Positions 38,600 through 52,289 of a stretch of DNA of 64,000 nt are shown here, one piece after another. The notes beneath the pieces were generated by a model. The model was not told the DNA's origin, ran no database searches, and saw only the letters and a list, made by a program, of their open reading frames with translations. The translations under genes were made by a program, and so were the position numbers. The stretch's first letter is position 1. Every line of letters starts with the position of its first letter. The DNA comes from Rhopalosiphum padi (taxonomy: Eukaryota; Arthropoda; Insecta; Hemiptera; Aphididae). The stretch is taken from positions 16,960,581 to 17,024,580 of the forward strand of contig NC_083597.1 of assembly GCF_020882245.1 (NCBI RefSeq). The letters are read 5' to 3'.

Positions 38600-41500
38600 A
38601 AATAATCAACATTAACAATTGATTTTGTTATTTTTCAACTAGAATAATGGTTTTTTAAACAACAATAACACAACAATAAATAGTTAAAATACTATATTAG
38701 AACATTGTTTAAATTTAAGCAACAGATTCTAAATAAAAAATTAAATTATAAGATAAAATGTACAACTGAACCTTAAATGTTTTATGTAATATTTCAAATA
38801 TTTTCAATATATATTTTTTATTCATTATTGTTGCACACTTGAATGTATCGTATCATTAGAATATTGTTATTTCATATTATAGTCTTCAAATATTTAATAT
38901 AATAAAAAAATGTATACATTTTATAAAGATAGTCTACACAATATGTACCTATATATATAATATATTATTTAATTATAAATAAAAAAATCTTAAATACACA
39001 AATGTAGGCATACAATAAGAATACTATAGTTCTTACTCACAAAATCATTAAAATAAATAATGATAATCCATATAATATTTCAATATGTAGCAAACCTTGC
39101 ATTATTATCACACGTTCGGGTCAACACACTCGTCATTACCAAGAATCAGATTGTTAACCGGTTTTGTACATGCAAAGGAAATACAAAAAACAAGAGTGTT
39201 TTTCTTGAATGGATAATATCAATCTAATATAGTAGATGATTAAAGATTACGAATATACTATTTTAATAATTTGTCTAGATTTAATTTAATAAAATTAAAC
39301 AAGAAACGTTACACAATTACATCGTATTAGCGTGAAAAAATCATTGAAAATATAAATAGAGTTGGATCCATATGAAAAAATATTATTCTCCTTCCACAAA
39401 GTTAATTTCAGCAAACCCTGAAATCTATTACAATTTACAACTAGTTTAGTCATTGGAACAAAATATAATATAGTAAGGTCAGTTACACACAAAAATAATC
39501 GACAAGCGTCAAAGAATGATTCATAACTAGAAAATATATTGTAATAAAATCAAAATTACGTGCTTATATGTAATTTATAATAAAATGCAGATCGCATAGC
39601 ATACTCGTATGTAAAATAATTCGCAGCCATATTTTAACTTTTAAATTTAATTTACACACAATTATATTTTAATTGAATAGTCTATATTTTATAAGTAACA
39701 ATTTTAAATACTTAGTATTTTTTAAATAACATTAATGCATTATAATTTGACGTAAATATTATGACAAAATTTAATACATTTATATAATAATCGTATAAAA
39801 CTACAAAAAACGTATATAAAATACATAACAATACTGTGAAAACTAACCAATAAATTGTTAATAATTATTATGAAGAAGAGAAGAAAATAACGCTCAAAAT
39901 TAATATACGACATTTTTTTCAATATACGAGTACATCATTTTTAATAAGTTAAAAAAATAACAATCAATCTGTTTACTAATATTTTATACATTATTATATA
40001 ATATACCTATTGATATTATAATTTGCAGGTCAGATTTATCTGTAACTAATTGAACCATAAAAATCAACAATTCACGTAATAATCTTCGGAAAAAATACTT
40101 CAAATATTTGATTCTTTTGGAATATTTTAATATTAAAAAATAATTTTAAAACCAAATTAGGCGTACAAGACAGTCTTGTAAGTGATAATATTCAGTTGAC
40201 CCGAAGAACTTAAGGTCGTTGGCTCTATAAAATAATATACGATTCATAATAAATTTCACCAGTAGACACGCTATTATACGGGCGTGGGTATATGGCTATA
40301 AGACAGTAATTGGTGACAATTGGCAGAACCACTATCAAGCAATGTGTGTTTTTGCTATATAAACTTGCACACGGTGTAATTAAAATTCTAAATTTCAAGT
40401 ACTCAAAATATTAGGTATTAAAACTTCTTCGTGAATTACATATAATGTAATAATAAAATTATAAGGTCATAACTATTTAATTGTTAATTTCGGATGAATT
40501 AATATTTTAATTTCTAAAAATATAGTATATAATATTACAATATTTATAAAACTAACATTAAGTGTTCAAAACATATTCTCATTTAATTATTAAACGTTTT
40601 CTGTTTGGCACTTAAATTTATATTCCTCGCCTTAAGGCCCGACACATTGAAATACTGGCTTCATGACCCATATATATAAAGCCTTCTCAATATTGGCTTT
40701 CACCTAAACCTTAATGTAATAAGTATACAACAATGTATCCTATTATATGTACTATGATTTTGATAGGAAAATTTATTTTTAAAACCCAAAATGAAACGTA
40801 ATTTAATTTATACCTCACAAGAAATAATTAAACTTATTTCAAGTGACAATTCTTTATTTTTTCTTTGATATAAAACACTCTAATTACAATCAATAATGCT
40901 AGTAGTTTCTTATTTAAAATCTTAATATAATTTAAATAGTAATTAATAAAATCATTTAAGTTAATAAAAGTTCTACATCATATAAATACTTGTTTTATAC
41001 CTAGTTTAAAAACGTTAAAAATCAAAGTTTAAATCAACAGTATTTAAGGATATATTAAAACTTAAAAGTAATAATAGTACAATATTCTTACAAAAAATAT
41101 TAAGTCTTTGTAAAGGCATGTACCTAAGTAACATAATATTTTGCCAATTTTATTCAAACATTGTTTATTATGTAGGCACTTATATTATACGGTTGACAAG
41201 TCACCAACTTGAAACCCATTATTCAATGATACAGTATTTCATAATATGTTGAAGTATGAATAGAAGTCCGTTACCTATTGTCGTTAGCTTAATACAGTTT
41301 GTTATACAGCGATGGGCATATTTCTCCTATACAATATATAGGTTTTATGACAAAGGAGTATAGTCTTATACTTCTCTGGGTGATTTTAGACCTCCTGGGG
41401 ACAATTAGTTATTAACCGAGTATGTAGATAGGTAATTGAAATTTGTTAACCTGAATACTCAGAATTTATCTTATAGCAACGGCATTATATTAATCATAAA

Positions 41501-43220
41501 TAATGTTAAACACTTAAAAGATCATTTGATTGGGTATATCAATTCACTAGTTGGGGTTATCTTACAAAACGTAAAACCTGAAAGCACATGCAAAATGCAA
41601 AAAAGTAGCAACGAAATGGGTGTACACAAGTAATAAAAACCTAATACACAGAAATTACTTAGTATAACACCAATTTAATTAAATAAACCGAAATGAAAAT
41701 CTAAAACAATCAAATGAGTTTAATTTCAAGTACTAAAAATAATAATGATGTAAACAAATAATAAAACACCACCATAAACCATTTTTCTAACATATTTTTT
41801 AATACTAAAAAAATAGCTTATAGATGTTAACGGTATTTTTAAAATCAATTTACTATGTCAATATTTAAGAATAGAAATAACGCTTGTTAACTAAGGCAGA
41901 CAAATTATGGCAAAATAATGAAACATTTTCTTTAAAAATGTAGATAGGTTCTATTTCAACATTATCAAAAAAATTCTAGAGGTATCTGATGAATGATACT
42001 GATCTAATTTAACCAAAAAACCATTTATAGCTAAAAATAACGACTAAAATTCCATTTTAGTGTGTGAAACATTTTTTTAGTATTTATGCTTCAATTATAG
42101 TTATTCGACACGGTTAGTTGGTAGTTTGATTATAAGACATAAATACTTGTATGACTCATTACTTACAATTGTTATTTTTCAAATTGTCATACTAAAACAA
42201 AGAGCTTGATACCAACATTTCATCAATTAGCAATAATTAAAGTCAGATAAGTCAATTTTATTTTAATTCATAAAACAAAAGGTACTCATAACAATTAATT
42301 AAAAGTCACAAATGTATATTAAGTTGTTTTTGCAAGTGTTTCGTTTACCTATACCTATACACTCAAACGAGGTAGGTCGATTTTACAATTCTTAGTTCAT
42401 ACAATAATGCATCAATAAATCTACCGTTAATATAACACCACGGTCACAATATTTAATTTTAAATAAATATATAACAAAAATTATTTAATTGTAAAATTAT
42501 TTGCTTATAAACTAAAAGTTACCTTAGGTTATAAAAAGCAACTGCGTCAATTTAAAATAGTATCTGCATAAAATCCATAAGCAAGTTTTTTTTAATTTAC
42601 GCCCTATAGGTAAACAGAAAAAAAAGGCTTTGTTGTAAAGCAAATTACAAGTTTATCAATATCCTATAAGATAGTAAATAGACATTACATTTAAGTCAAT
42701 TTTTAATAAATGGTATACTCAAAAATTTACTCTATAGACTGGAAATAATTTCCACGCAACAATAAAAGCAAAAAGTACATATACATATATATATATTTTA
42801 AAACGACGAATGTAACTGACACAATAGATTAAAAAGTCAAACCTCTCACTACATGTCTACGACATTATCTTTTATATACCTATCAGTTATTTATTATTAA
42901 CAATACGTTTTTACAATTTGTAGAAATGTATTAAGTACGTTTATAACATTCAATAAAATAATTTAATACTATATAACAACTTATTATTGAAACTTAAAAA
43001 GTAAAAAACCAATTTAGCTTTCGAATAAAATATGTATATATAAATAGGTACATGAACAATACAAATAGTAAAAAACTCATATTTAAAACGGTTGTTTAAA
43101 AGTGTTCAGACATATTCACAAGTCTTACAGCTGTGTTACATGTTATAAATGGTAATGAATGTCTTTTTAGAGTTACACGCTCAATTGCAACTACTTGTAA
43201 TATAGTCTTTGTTTCCTCCC
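38600..43220. other. AT-rich non-coding DNA
   Basis: No convincing gene. TATA-like motifs occur at 40226 (TATAAAA, with CAGTAG about 35 bases downstream) and 40352 (TATATAAAC) in a slightly GC-richer spot, 40180-40380. They are not supported further. Small frames at 39295-39492, 39740-39922 and 41436-41633 look compositional. Confidence 0.35.
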
Positions 43221-43232
43221 CTCACCATACAG

Positions 43233-43293
43233 ATGTCAAGGACGATCATGTGACTGCATACCTGAGACGTGACGTAAATGATAACACAAACAG
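43233..43293 (+). CDS. Candidate 61-nt internal microexon, unrecognised
   Basis: A long pyrimidine-rich acceptor (TTTGTTTCCTCCCCTCACCA followed by TACAG) ends at 43232. A donor CAG|GTAGGT follows at 43293/43294. Between them only one of three frames is open, with two bases before and two after 19 full codons. It reads VKDDHVTAYLRRDVNDNTN, rich in charged residues and unlike the AT-rich surroundings. Both splice sites are better than most in the window. No neighbouring exon was identified and no family is recognised. A short GC-richer segment with these signals could still arise by chance. On the minus strand a shorter CAG...GTGAGG pair is also possible (about 43264 down to 43226). Confidence 0.28.
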
Positions 43294-44559
43294 GTAGGTA
43301 AACCACAACTAATACCATCCCTAGAAATTATTTTTATTTGTTATTTTCATAATGTGTAAGGTCATTTATCTTCGTGATAAATACATTTAGGTTATATTTT
43401 ATAATACATACTGGTACTTATATAAAAAATAACTAAAAGTATTGATGAATATAATAACGCCGACAAGTAATTAAGATTGTACATAATAAGTTTCTAGTAA
43501 AAAATTATTTTCATCGTCATGAAACCATACTATGTATTTTATGGCCGGATGGAAGCGCATCTCTGTTATAGGGAAGAGGGGAAGATTGTTGGATCTATGA
43601 AATAATGTGAACATTTGGGAGATGATGACAAATAAAACATCACTATATTATATTGGTCAGCAACAAACCGGTTGTATTATAGACACATCAACATCAGATG
43701 AGTCACCATTATATTTTTTCCTATTCAATATTATTGCTTACTTATAAATAAATAGTTTACTTCAAATCATAATTATGATTTGATAAGTGTGAAATGTATT
43801 TTTATTTAAATTCAATTTTACAATAAAGAAATGTTACTTATATTATATTATTACTATAATGGTCAAATACAATGATTTGTTTGTGATCTAAGTAAAGTTC
43901 CGTGTAATTAATCACTGTTAAATTATTAATATTATCATTATTTAAACGCACTATAATTATTTTCTTAGCATCTAAAACAGTTCTGATTTACAATTCAAAA
44001 ACTATATAATTTTTTAACAATTCAACTTCTTAAATAATCCATAAATAATATTTTTGATTAAATATATATCTCGTGAAGAAAAAACTCAAAAACACTAATA
44101 TTAATTCAAATAAAAATCAAGTGAAAATTTCAAGAATCTAGTTAATCATTATTGAGTTACACTAAAAAAAAATGGATTTTGTTGATATTGATTTTGAGTA
44201 AAAGTTCTCGTTTTGATTGAGCAATGAATGTATTGGATTTAACAATAATGAGTTTTTTTTTAATGAATGAGTATACGATAAATTGTTAATAAAGTAATTC
44301 GATTTTCAAACATGGGAATGGTTTTGGATATTAAATTAGATCTAGTTTGTACTTGGATGATCAAACTAAAAATTCACAATTACTTATTTTTATAATCGGA
44401 AAAAAACAAAAAATTATGGATAAACAAGAATTTTTACCCAAAATTTATGTTTGACAAAATAATTTTGTTTTTTCTTAAAAAAAAAAACTCATAAACTAAT
44501 AAAGTAATAACCGTAGATACGACTTGACATTTTAACCAAATGTTTATATAATTTTTTGT

Positions 44560-45310
44560 ATAAATGTAATACATGATTTTAGAAAAATAGTTCATAAATT
44601 TCTATAAAAATATTAAAAATAATAAAAATACATAAAAGCACATATTTTTTTATATGCATTTGAAGTTAAAATTATGACAACATTTATTAAAATTGCACAA
44701 AAAATTGTAAGCTATTTTGAAATTAAAATTTTATAGAAACTTTTCTTTTTGAATATAAGTTCTGAAAATTTAATATAAGATTTTTATAAGTAGTTTATAA
44801 TGCAATCAAAAATCTTAAAATTGTATAAAGACATTTGTTTTTTATAAACATCTTAAGTTCCAATTTGGACGAAATTACTTATTTAAAAGATAATTAACAA
44901 TATGCATGGTTAATTATTTTTTTATAATTTAAAAAATATTATTCGTAGAACTTAAACTTTTAAGTATTTTATATTATTATAAATTTTACTATACGCAATA
45001 ATATTTTTGATTTATTTTGTAAAACAAAATTTATTTATTTATAGATACTATGAATCTATTGTTATTATTTTACAATATTTCCAAACAATGATTTTGAATT
45101 ATATAAGCTGACATAAAATGGAATAAATATATATTATTATAATAATCAAATACTAATAATTGTAATAAATGCAATAATTTCGAAAAAAAATTGTATTAAT
45201 CTACTACGATATTAAAAGTAAAATAAATTACTTTAATAGCTATTTAAAAGTTTGGTGATATAGGCTGACAGACCGTGTTCGCGAATCTTTTTTCGTTTAC
45301 AATATTCACT
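44560..45310. repeat. Interspersed repeat, copy A
   Basis: The segment 44640-45060 aligns by eye to 48150-48545. Shared blocks include ATAAGTAGTTyATA (44790/48258), AAGACATTT...TTTAAGTT, GAAATTACTT, and the end block TTTACTATAC...TATTTTTGATTTATTT (44985/48470). Near 45262 there is GGCTGACAGACC followed by TTTTTTCGTTTACAAT. A similar block occurs at 46884. The repeat is non-coding and heavily diverged; it belongs to the type common in aphid genomes. Confidence 0.5.
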
Positions 45311-45587
45311 CGACACCCAATGTAAAAATAGAGTAATTTATACCATTATGGAAAATCCTTTTTAATTTTTGTTTATCCTGATTGTTTTGAAAAATACTAA
45401 GGATTTTAAGCAAAATAAATCCAAGCACCAAAACTAAAAATATAAATATTAAGATTTTGCTTTCTTGAAAAGTAGAAAAACTGTTACTTATTTTCATTTG
45501 ACTTTTAGAAGTCAAAAAATAATGGAAATAAGTTTCAAATCTACGGCTAATAATTTTAGAGTCGATGTAAAATAGACTTAACGACAA
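45306..45587 (-). other. Open frame with one hydrophobic segment, doubtful
   Basis: A 93-codon frame on the minus strand has a hydrophobic stretch (about residues 47-66, IFIFLVLVLGFILLKIL) and otherwise Lys/Ile/Phe/Ser-rich sequence. It abuts the end of repeat copy A. There are no splice or promoter signals. It is most likely compositional, or part of the repeat. Confidence 0.12.
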
Positions 45588-46383
45588 ATTAAAACCTACT
45601 TTAAGATTTATTATCAGTTCACTAGATCAGTACATTTAGCAAAGAACGCGACTAAATTTCTATGTTCCACGTGTATTATTAGATGGACAGAAAAAGTCGG
45701 TGTCGAATCCTTTTAAGAAAAATACTGACTACCGAGAATTCCTTACTTTTGATCCTCCAATTTATATATCATCGTTCCGCTTAAAATTTAAAAAAAAAAT
45801 ATAAATGTCATATTGTAACTAAACTACTAAACCGTCACACAAAACAAGATTAGAGTAAAAGATTAACTATCCAAATTCAGTTTTATTTGGGTATCATAAG
45901 TTATTCACGTTTACCTAACACAAAACTATAAATTATATGAATAATTTTTATGATAATGATCAGTTGCCTACATAGCACTTAATAAAATTACGCCTTCCCC
46001 CAATTTATACGATAATATTATATTATTTCCGATTCAAAACACGTGCTATAGAGGAAACGATTATTATTGATATTTTTATAGTACATGCAGACCAGTCGGT
46101 ATAATAATGGTCAATATAGTCACGAATACAAACTACAGGCATATTATACACGAAACATTACAGTTAGAAGCCAATACCCGGATTATCTAAACTGTATATA
46201 TGCACCTTTAAGGTTTTATTATAACCACCATTATGCAATATGACACTTAAAAACAATCCTTCAAAAATAAATAGGTAATGAATTTATACAACTGCTGCAG
46301 TTTTTGTTAATACAAAAACTAGAGCGGATGCATACAAATATGAAATACTATTTACTATTTATATTAATCAAATTATAAGTTAA

Positions 46384-47000
46384 TTTTTATTTTACTAATA
46401 AATAACTAATATTATAATTAATTGTTAAATAAATATATTATTTTTTTTTTTATAAAATACTTGTAGATTTTATTGAAATTTTATTGCACAATTATTCAAC
46501 TATAAATGTTCAAGATTTTAAATGGAATTTTTAAAAATAAAATTTCAATAATACTATTATTTTTTATTCAAAATTTACAAAAAAATTTGTATCAGATTTT
46601 TAGTTATTATTAATAATAATAATAATATTTTTCTTAATTAATAACTTATTAATTATTATGCATAATATTCCATAAAGATTCCATGGAATCATTATAATGC
46701 TATATTTATTCAACTTTCAAATGTAATAGTTTTAGAATAATTATATTATGTTCTTTGCGTTTAAGAATCAAATTTTGAGAGAACACATTTCGCACAGTAC
46801 TACTTTTCGTCATTTAAAAATTATGAAAAAATAAAAAATAAATAAATAACTAATGGTAATATAAATAAATTATAAAATAGAGGCTGACCTACCATCTGGG
46901 CTCAGGATCATTTTTCGTATACAATGATTATTCAAATCCAGCACTTACATTACAGTGACCTACTCAATGATAACTACACTTGAAACTAACTATAATGCAG
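46384..47000. repeat. Interspersed repeat fragment related to copy A
   Basis: GGCTGACCTACC at 46884 followed by CATTTTTCGTATACAATGAT matches the block ending copy A at 45262 (GGCTGACAGACC ... TTTTTTCGTTTACAAT). The upstream part is AT-rich and only loosely similar. A short direct repeat of AAT units lies near 46614. Confidence 0.35.
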
Positions 47001-47469
47001 CAGATAAACTATGTATTTTTAGATACCATCATTCTAAGCAGATGAGTGATTTTTTTTTTTAATGTAATTAAGTAAATTGAAAATAAATAGTAACATTTGA
47101 ATGCAAAATAATAACTGTTAAAAACTATATTTTCGTATATTTATTAATTTACAATAACGTTTCGATATTTATTTTACATTTTTAATAGCATAATAATATA
47201 ATAATAATAAACTTGCACTATTCGTATGGATTATTTGAAATTGTAATAAAGTAATGTATTTGGTGAAATTTCTATATTTTTAATGCTGTTTTCGTATACA
47301 TAATAACAAAATAATAAATTTATTAAGTCTCCTACAATAAGCATAGCTTGCAATGGGTAGTTGTATACATTTTTGTTTAAGAAATATTTAATGATAATCT
47401 ATAAGACTACATTATTATAGATACATATTATAATAAATTATAAATTGATTTTGTATTTTTGTTGTAACT

Positions 47470-48545
47470 AGAAAACGATAGCTGTAATATATATTTGAAA
47501 TTTTTATAAAATGTTTATATTATTATTTTCTATTTACAAAGCTACTCATTGTAAGTTGTCAATTTCTCAATTAAAAAAATATCGAAAATCTAGTCATAAT
47601 ATTTTTAATAAGCGTTTAAAGTTCATCGTAGTTCAACATCGCAAAAATTAACAAATTATTTTGAAGTTAGAAAAAACAATTACTATTACATATGTATTAC
47701 AATAATCTATAATAATTTTGTTTTTATACCCAATATTAGAAAATTCAATACAAGTTTTTTCATAAAACTTTAAATTCTACCTAAGAGCCAAATTGATGTT
47801 TTATCAGTAATTCAAGTTCAATTTTTTACGACATTCGATATTCACCCGTAAAATAATTATTTCTTCTTAATTTTTGATCCTGTATTTCAATAAAATAAAA
47901 ACCAGATACTTGGATATGTTCATATTTTTATGTTATCATTTTCATTATAAAATATAATACAATTTTCAATATTTATAACTTTTTTTTTACCTATTTATAA
48001 GCATGGAAAATTTACAATTATTTTTAGTTTTTTTTTTTTTTTATTAAATATTATTTTCTGGGTCTAAATTCTTGAAAATTTAATTTAAGATCCCAAAAAA
48101 GTTTTGTTCATGATCTGTATAAAATAATTAAAATATATAGGTACAATTTTTTTTTTTTAATATTTATTTGAAATTAGAATTTGATGAAATATATTCCATT
48201 TTTTAAACGTATCTTTTAATATCCAAGTTTTAATAATTTAGTACAAGATTCCTTATAAGTAGTTCATACTGAAACTACAAAATTTAAAAATTATATAATG
48301 GTAATAATTTTTTTAAGACATTTTAAGTTTAATTTTAAAAGAAATTACTTGTCTAAACGATAAATAACATTAAGTTAATTTTTTTGTCATAACTTATAAA
48401 TCAAAAACATTAGTCATGGCAACTTAATATTTTTACGTATTTTACTATAATGTATTATTATGAACTTTACTATACCTACTCAATGTCTCAATGGTATTTT
48501 TGATTTATTTAGATATTGTATACTTATACTAATATTTTAATATTC
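47470..48545. repeat. Interspersed repeat, copy B
   Basis: Same family and orientation as copy A (see shared blocks there). It runs to about 48545. Long poly-T tracts occur at 48030 and 48150. Confidence 0.5.
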
Positions 48546-48917
48546 ACTTTCATATAAGGGACTATTATAATCGTTACAGTTTGTACGTAATACACTACGT
48601 ACGAATTTTTTTTAGTTTACAACTATTATAGCTCGACTATTATAATATGTAAATATCATTTGTCCAAGTTTATAAAACAAATTAACACACGCGATTGGAA
48701 AAAAATAAAATTATAGTTACTTTGTCAAAAACCGCTGTACATAGTAAATCCTATGGTAATAAAAAAATATTAATACAGTAATTTTAATTACTAAACAATA
48801 TTATGTTTATAGCATTTATACTGTAGCAAATAATAGTAGCATATTTGAATAATTTTTAATTAATGATCCACATTTGTATAGCTTATTGAATAAGCCTATA
48901 TCTTATAGTCTACTAAA

Positions 48918-49466
48918 TCATTCTTTCACATAATATTTTAAGAAACAATTTAAATGTAGGTTTATCATAAAATAATTAACTAATTCTGTCAAATGTTTAC
49001 AATAACGTGTAAGTGAATACCAGTAAATACATTTACGTACTTCTGCATGATCTATTGTACTACCTAACTTCTCAAAGAATACAATTCTATTGTGCATGCA
49101 TTGTAGTTGTCGAATGCTATACAAAAATAAACGGTTGTAAACAATCTTAAAACAAGTTAACAATGATATGACTCTAGAATAGACATTATGACAAAACAAA
49201 ATAGTTTATGCCAGTTTTTACTATAAATTAATAAAATAATGAATACTGTACACAAAATACAAGATAGTTCTAATTATATAAAAATACAACCATACCAGGT
49301 TAAGAGGTCAATAATAGCCTCTCACCATAGAGCTATGTTTACTAGAACGAAAGAATTGACGCCAAGTTTCATACGTGTTAGTGGGGGAATGAAGTTAAAT
49401 CATCACATTACTACAAAGATAGACATTCTTCATCAGCGATTGTTTTTAGATTCAATTTATACTTAA
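48918..49466. other. Pair of divergent small open frames, doubtful
   Basis: The minus frame 48918-49199 (93 codons) and the plus frame 49239-49466 (75 codons) face away from a 39-bp gap. Composition is slightly less AT-rich than the flanks. The minus frame contains a moderately balanced segment (MHNRIVFFEKLGSTIDHAEV). No domain, splice pair or promoter is visible. They may be fragments of an old mobile-element gene, or chance. Confidence 0.15.
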
Positions 49467-49469
49467 AAA

Positions 49470-51828
49470 TGTTTAAAACACTTGTAGAATATTTGCTAGA
49501 ATGATCATAGATAATAATATGTATAGTGGTTAAACAATAATTTGTAGAATAATAATTATGCCAATACAATTAGAACTGTTTTGTGATCACATAAAAATAA
49601 GTAATTTAGATACCTTGTCCTTATGAAACTACGTGTATTTAACACAAGTAATGTTCAATTTAATATTTATATAGGTATCCACATAAAAATAAATATTGTA
49701 TAGATTAATTATAATTGCCTGTTGTAAAGTATTATATTTTCACGTGATTTGAAAACAGATTTCTAATTTTATAAATATCTTATTATACGACCAAAATAGG
49801 ATAAATACCAAGTAAATAGCGATGGCAAAGAGTGAATTACCAATATTATTATAAGAACTAATATTTATAATTATTTAGTACAATTTTACCTCATGACTCC
49901 GTCTAATAAAACCTGAAATGAGTCACCAGTTCGCCACTTTAGCATGGTTCAAATATATCAGATAAATTTAGTTATGCGGCTACCAGTAAACTTAACAAAT
50001 AGTATTATTTAAACAACTTATATACATTATACAGTCACTAAATAAAATAGATTGTCAGTAAAATAAAAATGAATTATTTTTCTTATTGTGGCTTATTTAT
50101 TCAATAGATTTTTAAAAAAGCAATATGTCCATATTTAATATAGGTAGTATTATTGATCAAGTACCTATTAATACTAAAATAGTAATAGTAATTATAATTA
50201 ATAGCGATATTTTTATTTGTGATGCTTATCATAGATAAGTAAGATTATAATGATTACTCGATAGTCGATCATTACTTGGTTTACACGAATTGAATATATC
50301 AATAGAAATTATTTTGTTAAAGATCTTAATGTTACTTTTGATGTTTGATTATTATCAAAACATCAAGGACATTATTACATTAACAATGACAGGATTGCTC
50401 ATTAGAACGATTAATGATAATTTGTTTGCAACAAACCATCACATTTATAATTTTTTAAATCTATAAGTAATCAAGTAGACCATATTATTTACATTGGACT
50501 AAACTGTATTTGAATTTGATTTTTAAACAGAGTTCCTCATATCTATGATGAATGATGATTGATAGAGTACATTGATACCAATTACCATTATATAATTCCA
50601 ATAAAGCTTTGTACACATATCAATTATTATGTATATATTAAATTTTAAACAGGTAGACAAATAAGTAAAATATGAATTATTATAATAATTGCAGGTTTAA
50701 TTATAATATTATTTTTTTAATGGAGAAGATAATTTTTTTGGGGGGTATTAAGTGATCTAAAAATTTGCCACTTTAATATGTCAGTTATAAGTTATAACTT
50801 ACAAGTCAATTAATTAAAAATTAGACATGTTTCAAGGATGAATTCTTGAAATATTGTAAATATAATATATTTAAATACGCATAACATATACAAACAAATA
50901 AGTAGTACTTAATTATTTGAAAAATTACGAAATATTGTATATAAAATTAAATTTTTTGTTACATATTATCAGTAAAATTTTTAAAATTTAAATTTGGAAG
51001 TGCACAATTCATTTACTAAAACGACTACAAAGATAAAATTATGTAAATATTTGATTATTAATTTTAACTTTCTTAACCTGGAATTTCAACTAAATACCTA
51101 TAATAAACTTTAAAACTTTAACTGACTATCTTTTATTTTTATAACAAAGAAGTAAAAACATTTTAACTTAGATAATGTGTTCATCTATATTAAGATAGCA
51201 TGAAAAGGATATCAGCGCAATATTATTTTTCTTTCTCAGATTTATGTGCAGTATAAATAAAACGTATTCACATAAAATCATATTATGATTTTTAAGTAAT
51301 TCTTGAGTAAAATTTACCGAAGATAATATTTTTTTAAATTTGGACATCATACCGGTTTTACATTTTATAATTATTTGACTTTATACACTACTTTAAAAAT
51401 AATAAATAAATATCGTATTTGTTGAGCTGTAATAATTTTTTTCTAGAAGTTTATAAAAAAAATGTTATATTTAATTGGTTTAAGACGATTGGTATTTAGA
51501 CAAATAAATATACTGTCAAACATTAGAAAATATTATTCCCTATAACTTCTATGAATCTATAATAAATGATTTTATTCCAAGATTTTAACTGTTTAGAGTC
51601 TAAACACTAAACCATAATAAAAATAATTTTGCGTGAATATGTATTGTCAATGTTGCGTGTAGGTCAAAGAAAGAAAACAAGTGTACTGATATCATCTTAA
51701 ACCAAAATATGTATTTTTTAGTTAATAAATAATATTTTACTCAGAATGTCTATATTACTGTTCAATTATTTATTATTCAAAATATGCGAGTCCCTTATGT
51801 AAATTTTAAATTACAATCTATTACACAT
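49470..51828. other. AT-rich non-coding DNA, nothing recognised
   Basis: No coding-like frame, element ends or RNA gene was seen. Confidence 0.45.
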
Positions 51829-51829
51829 T

Positions 51830-52281
51830 ATGTGGCGTAACTGAGGGCCCGTAGACCACGCGTTGCGGGGGGGGGGGCACGGTAATTTGGGGTCTTTGGT
51901 TAAAGTAAATTTAATCCCGTGAAAAAAAATAATTGAATAATTGCTTTTTTTAAAATTAAATTAGTGTTAATCTATGCGTAGTTTAGATATAAACATGTTA
52001 GTTGACAAATTTGCCCAAAAAAATGATAGAAGATCGCAGAAATTTAAATAAAACAATTCATTAAAATTTGGTTATTTATACATATTAAGTAATAATTGTG
52101 TAATATTAAATAAATATTTTTATTTTTTATCATATCATAACAACATTTTAATTAAAATAAGTGATTTACCTATATCAGATTAATGTTTTTAAACTAATAT
52201 ACCTACCTAAAAAATATTTTAGGAGCCCATTTTTATTTTTGCGGGGAGCCCAAATTTTATTTGTTACGCCACTGTACAGTG
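51830..52281. mobile_element. hAT-like miniature element, GTGGCGTAAC ends
   Basis: The left end ATGTGGCGTAACTGAGGG and the inverse of the right part (CAGTGGCGTAACAAA) share GTGGCGTAAC. The flanking octamers TACACATT (51822-51829) and TACACATA (52282-52289) agree at seven of eight positions. This places the right end at the palindrome CACTGTACAGTG. An uninterrupted G-run lies near the left end (about 51867-51877), with an oppositely oriented GGAGCCC/GGGGAGCCC motif near the right. There is no coding sequence. Confidence 0.6.
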
Positions 52282-52289
52282 TACACATA

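Noticed and set aside
40226..40380. TATA-like motifs at 40226 and 40352
   Set aside because: Initiator spacing is off (about 35 bases) and no exon-like sequence follows; TATA motifs are expected by chance here.
45306..45587. Single-membrane-segment protein
   Set aside because: Ile/Leu/Phe/Lys-rich composition at the edge of an interspersed repeat, without start or splice context.
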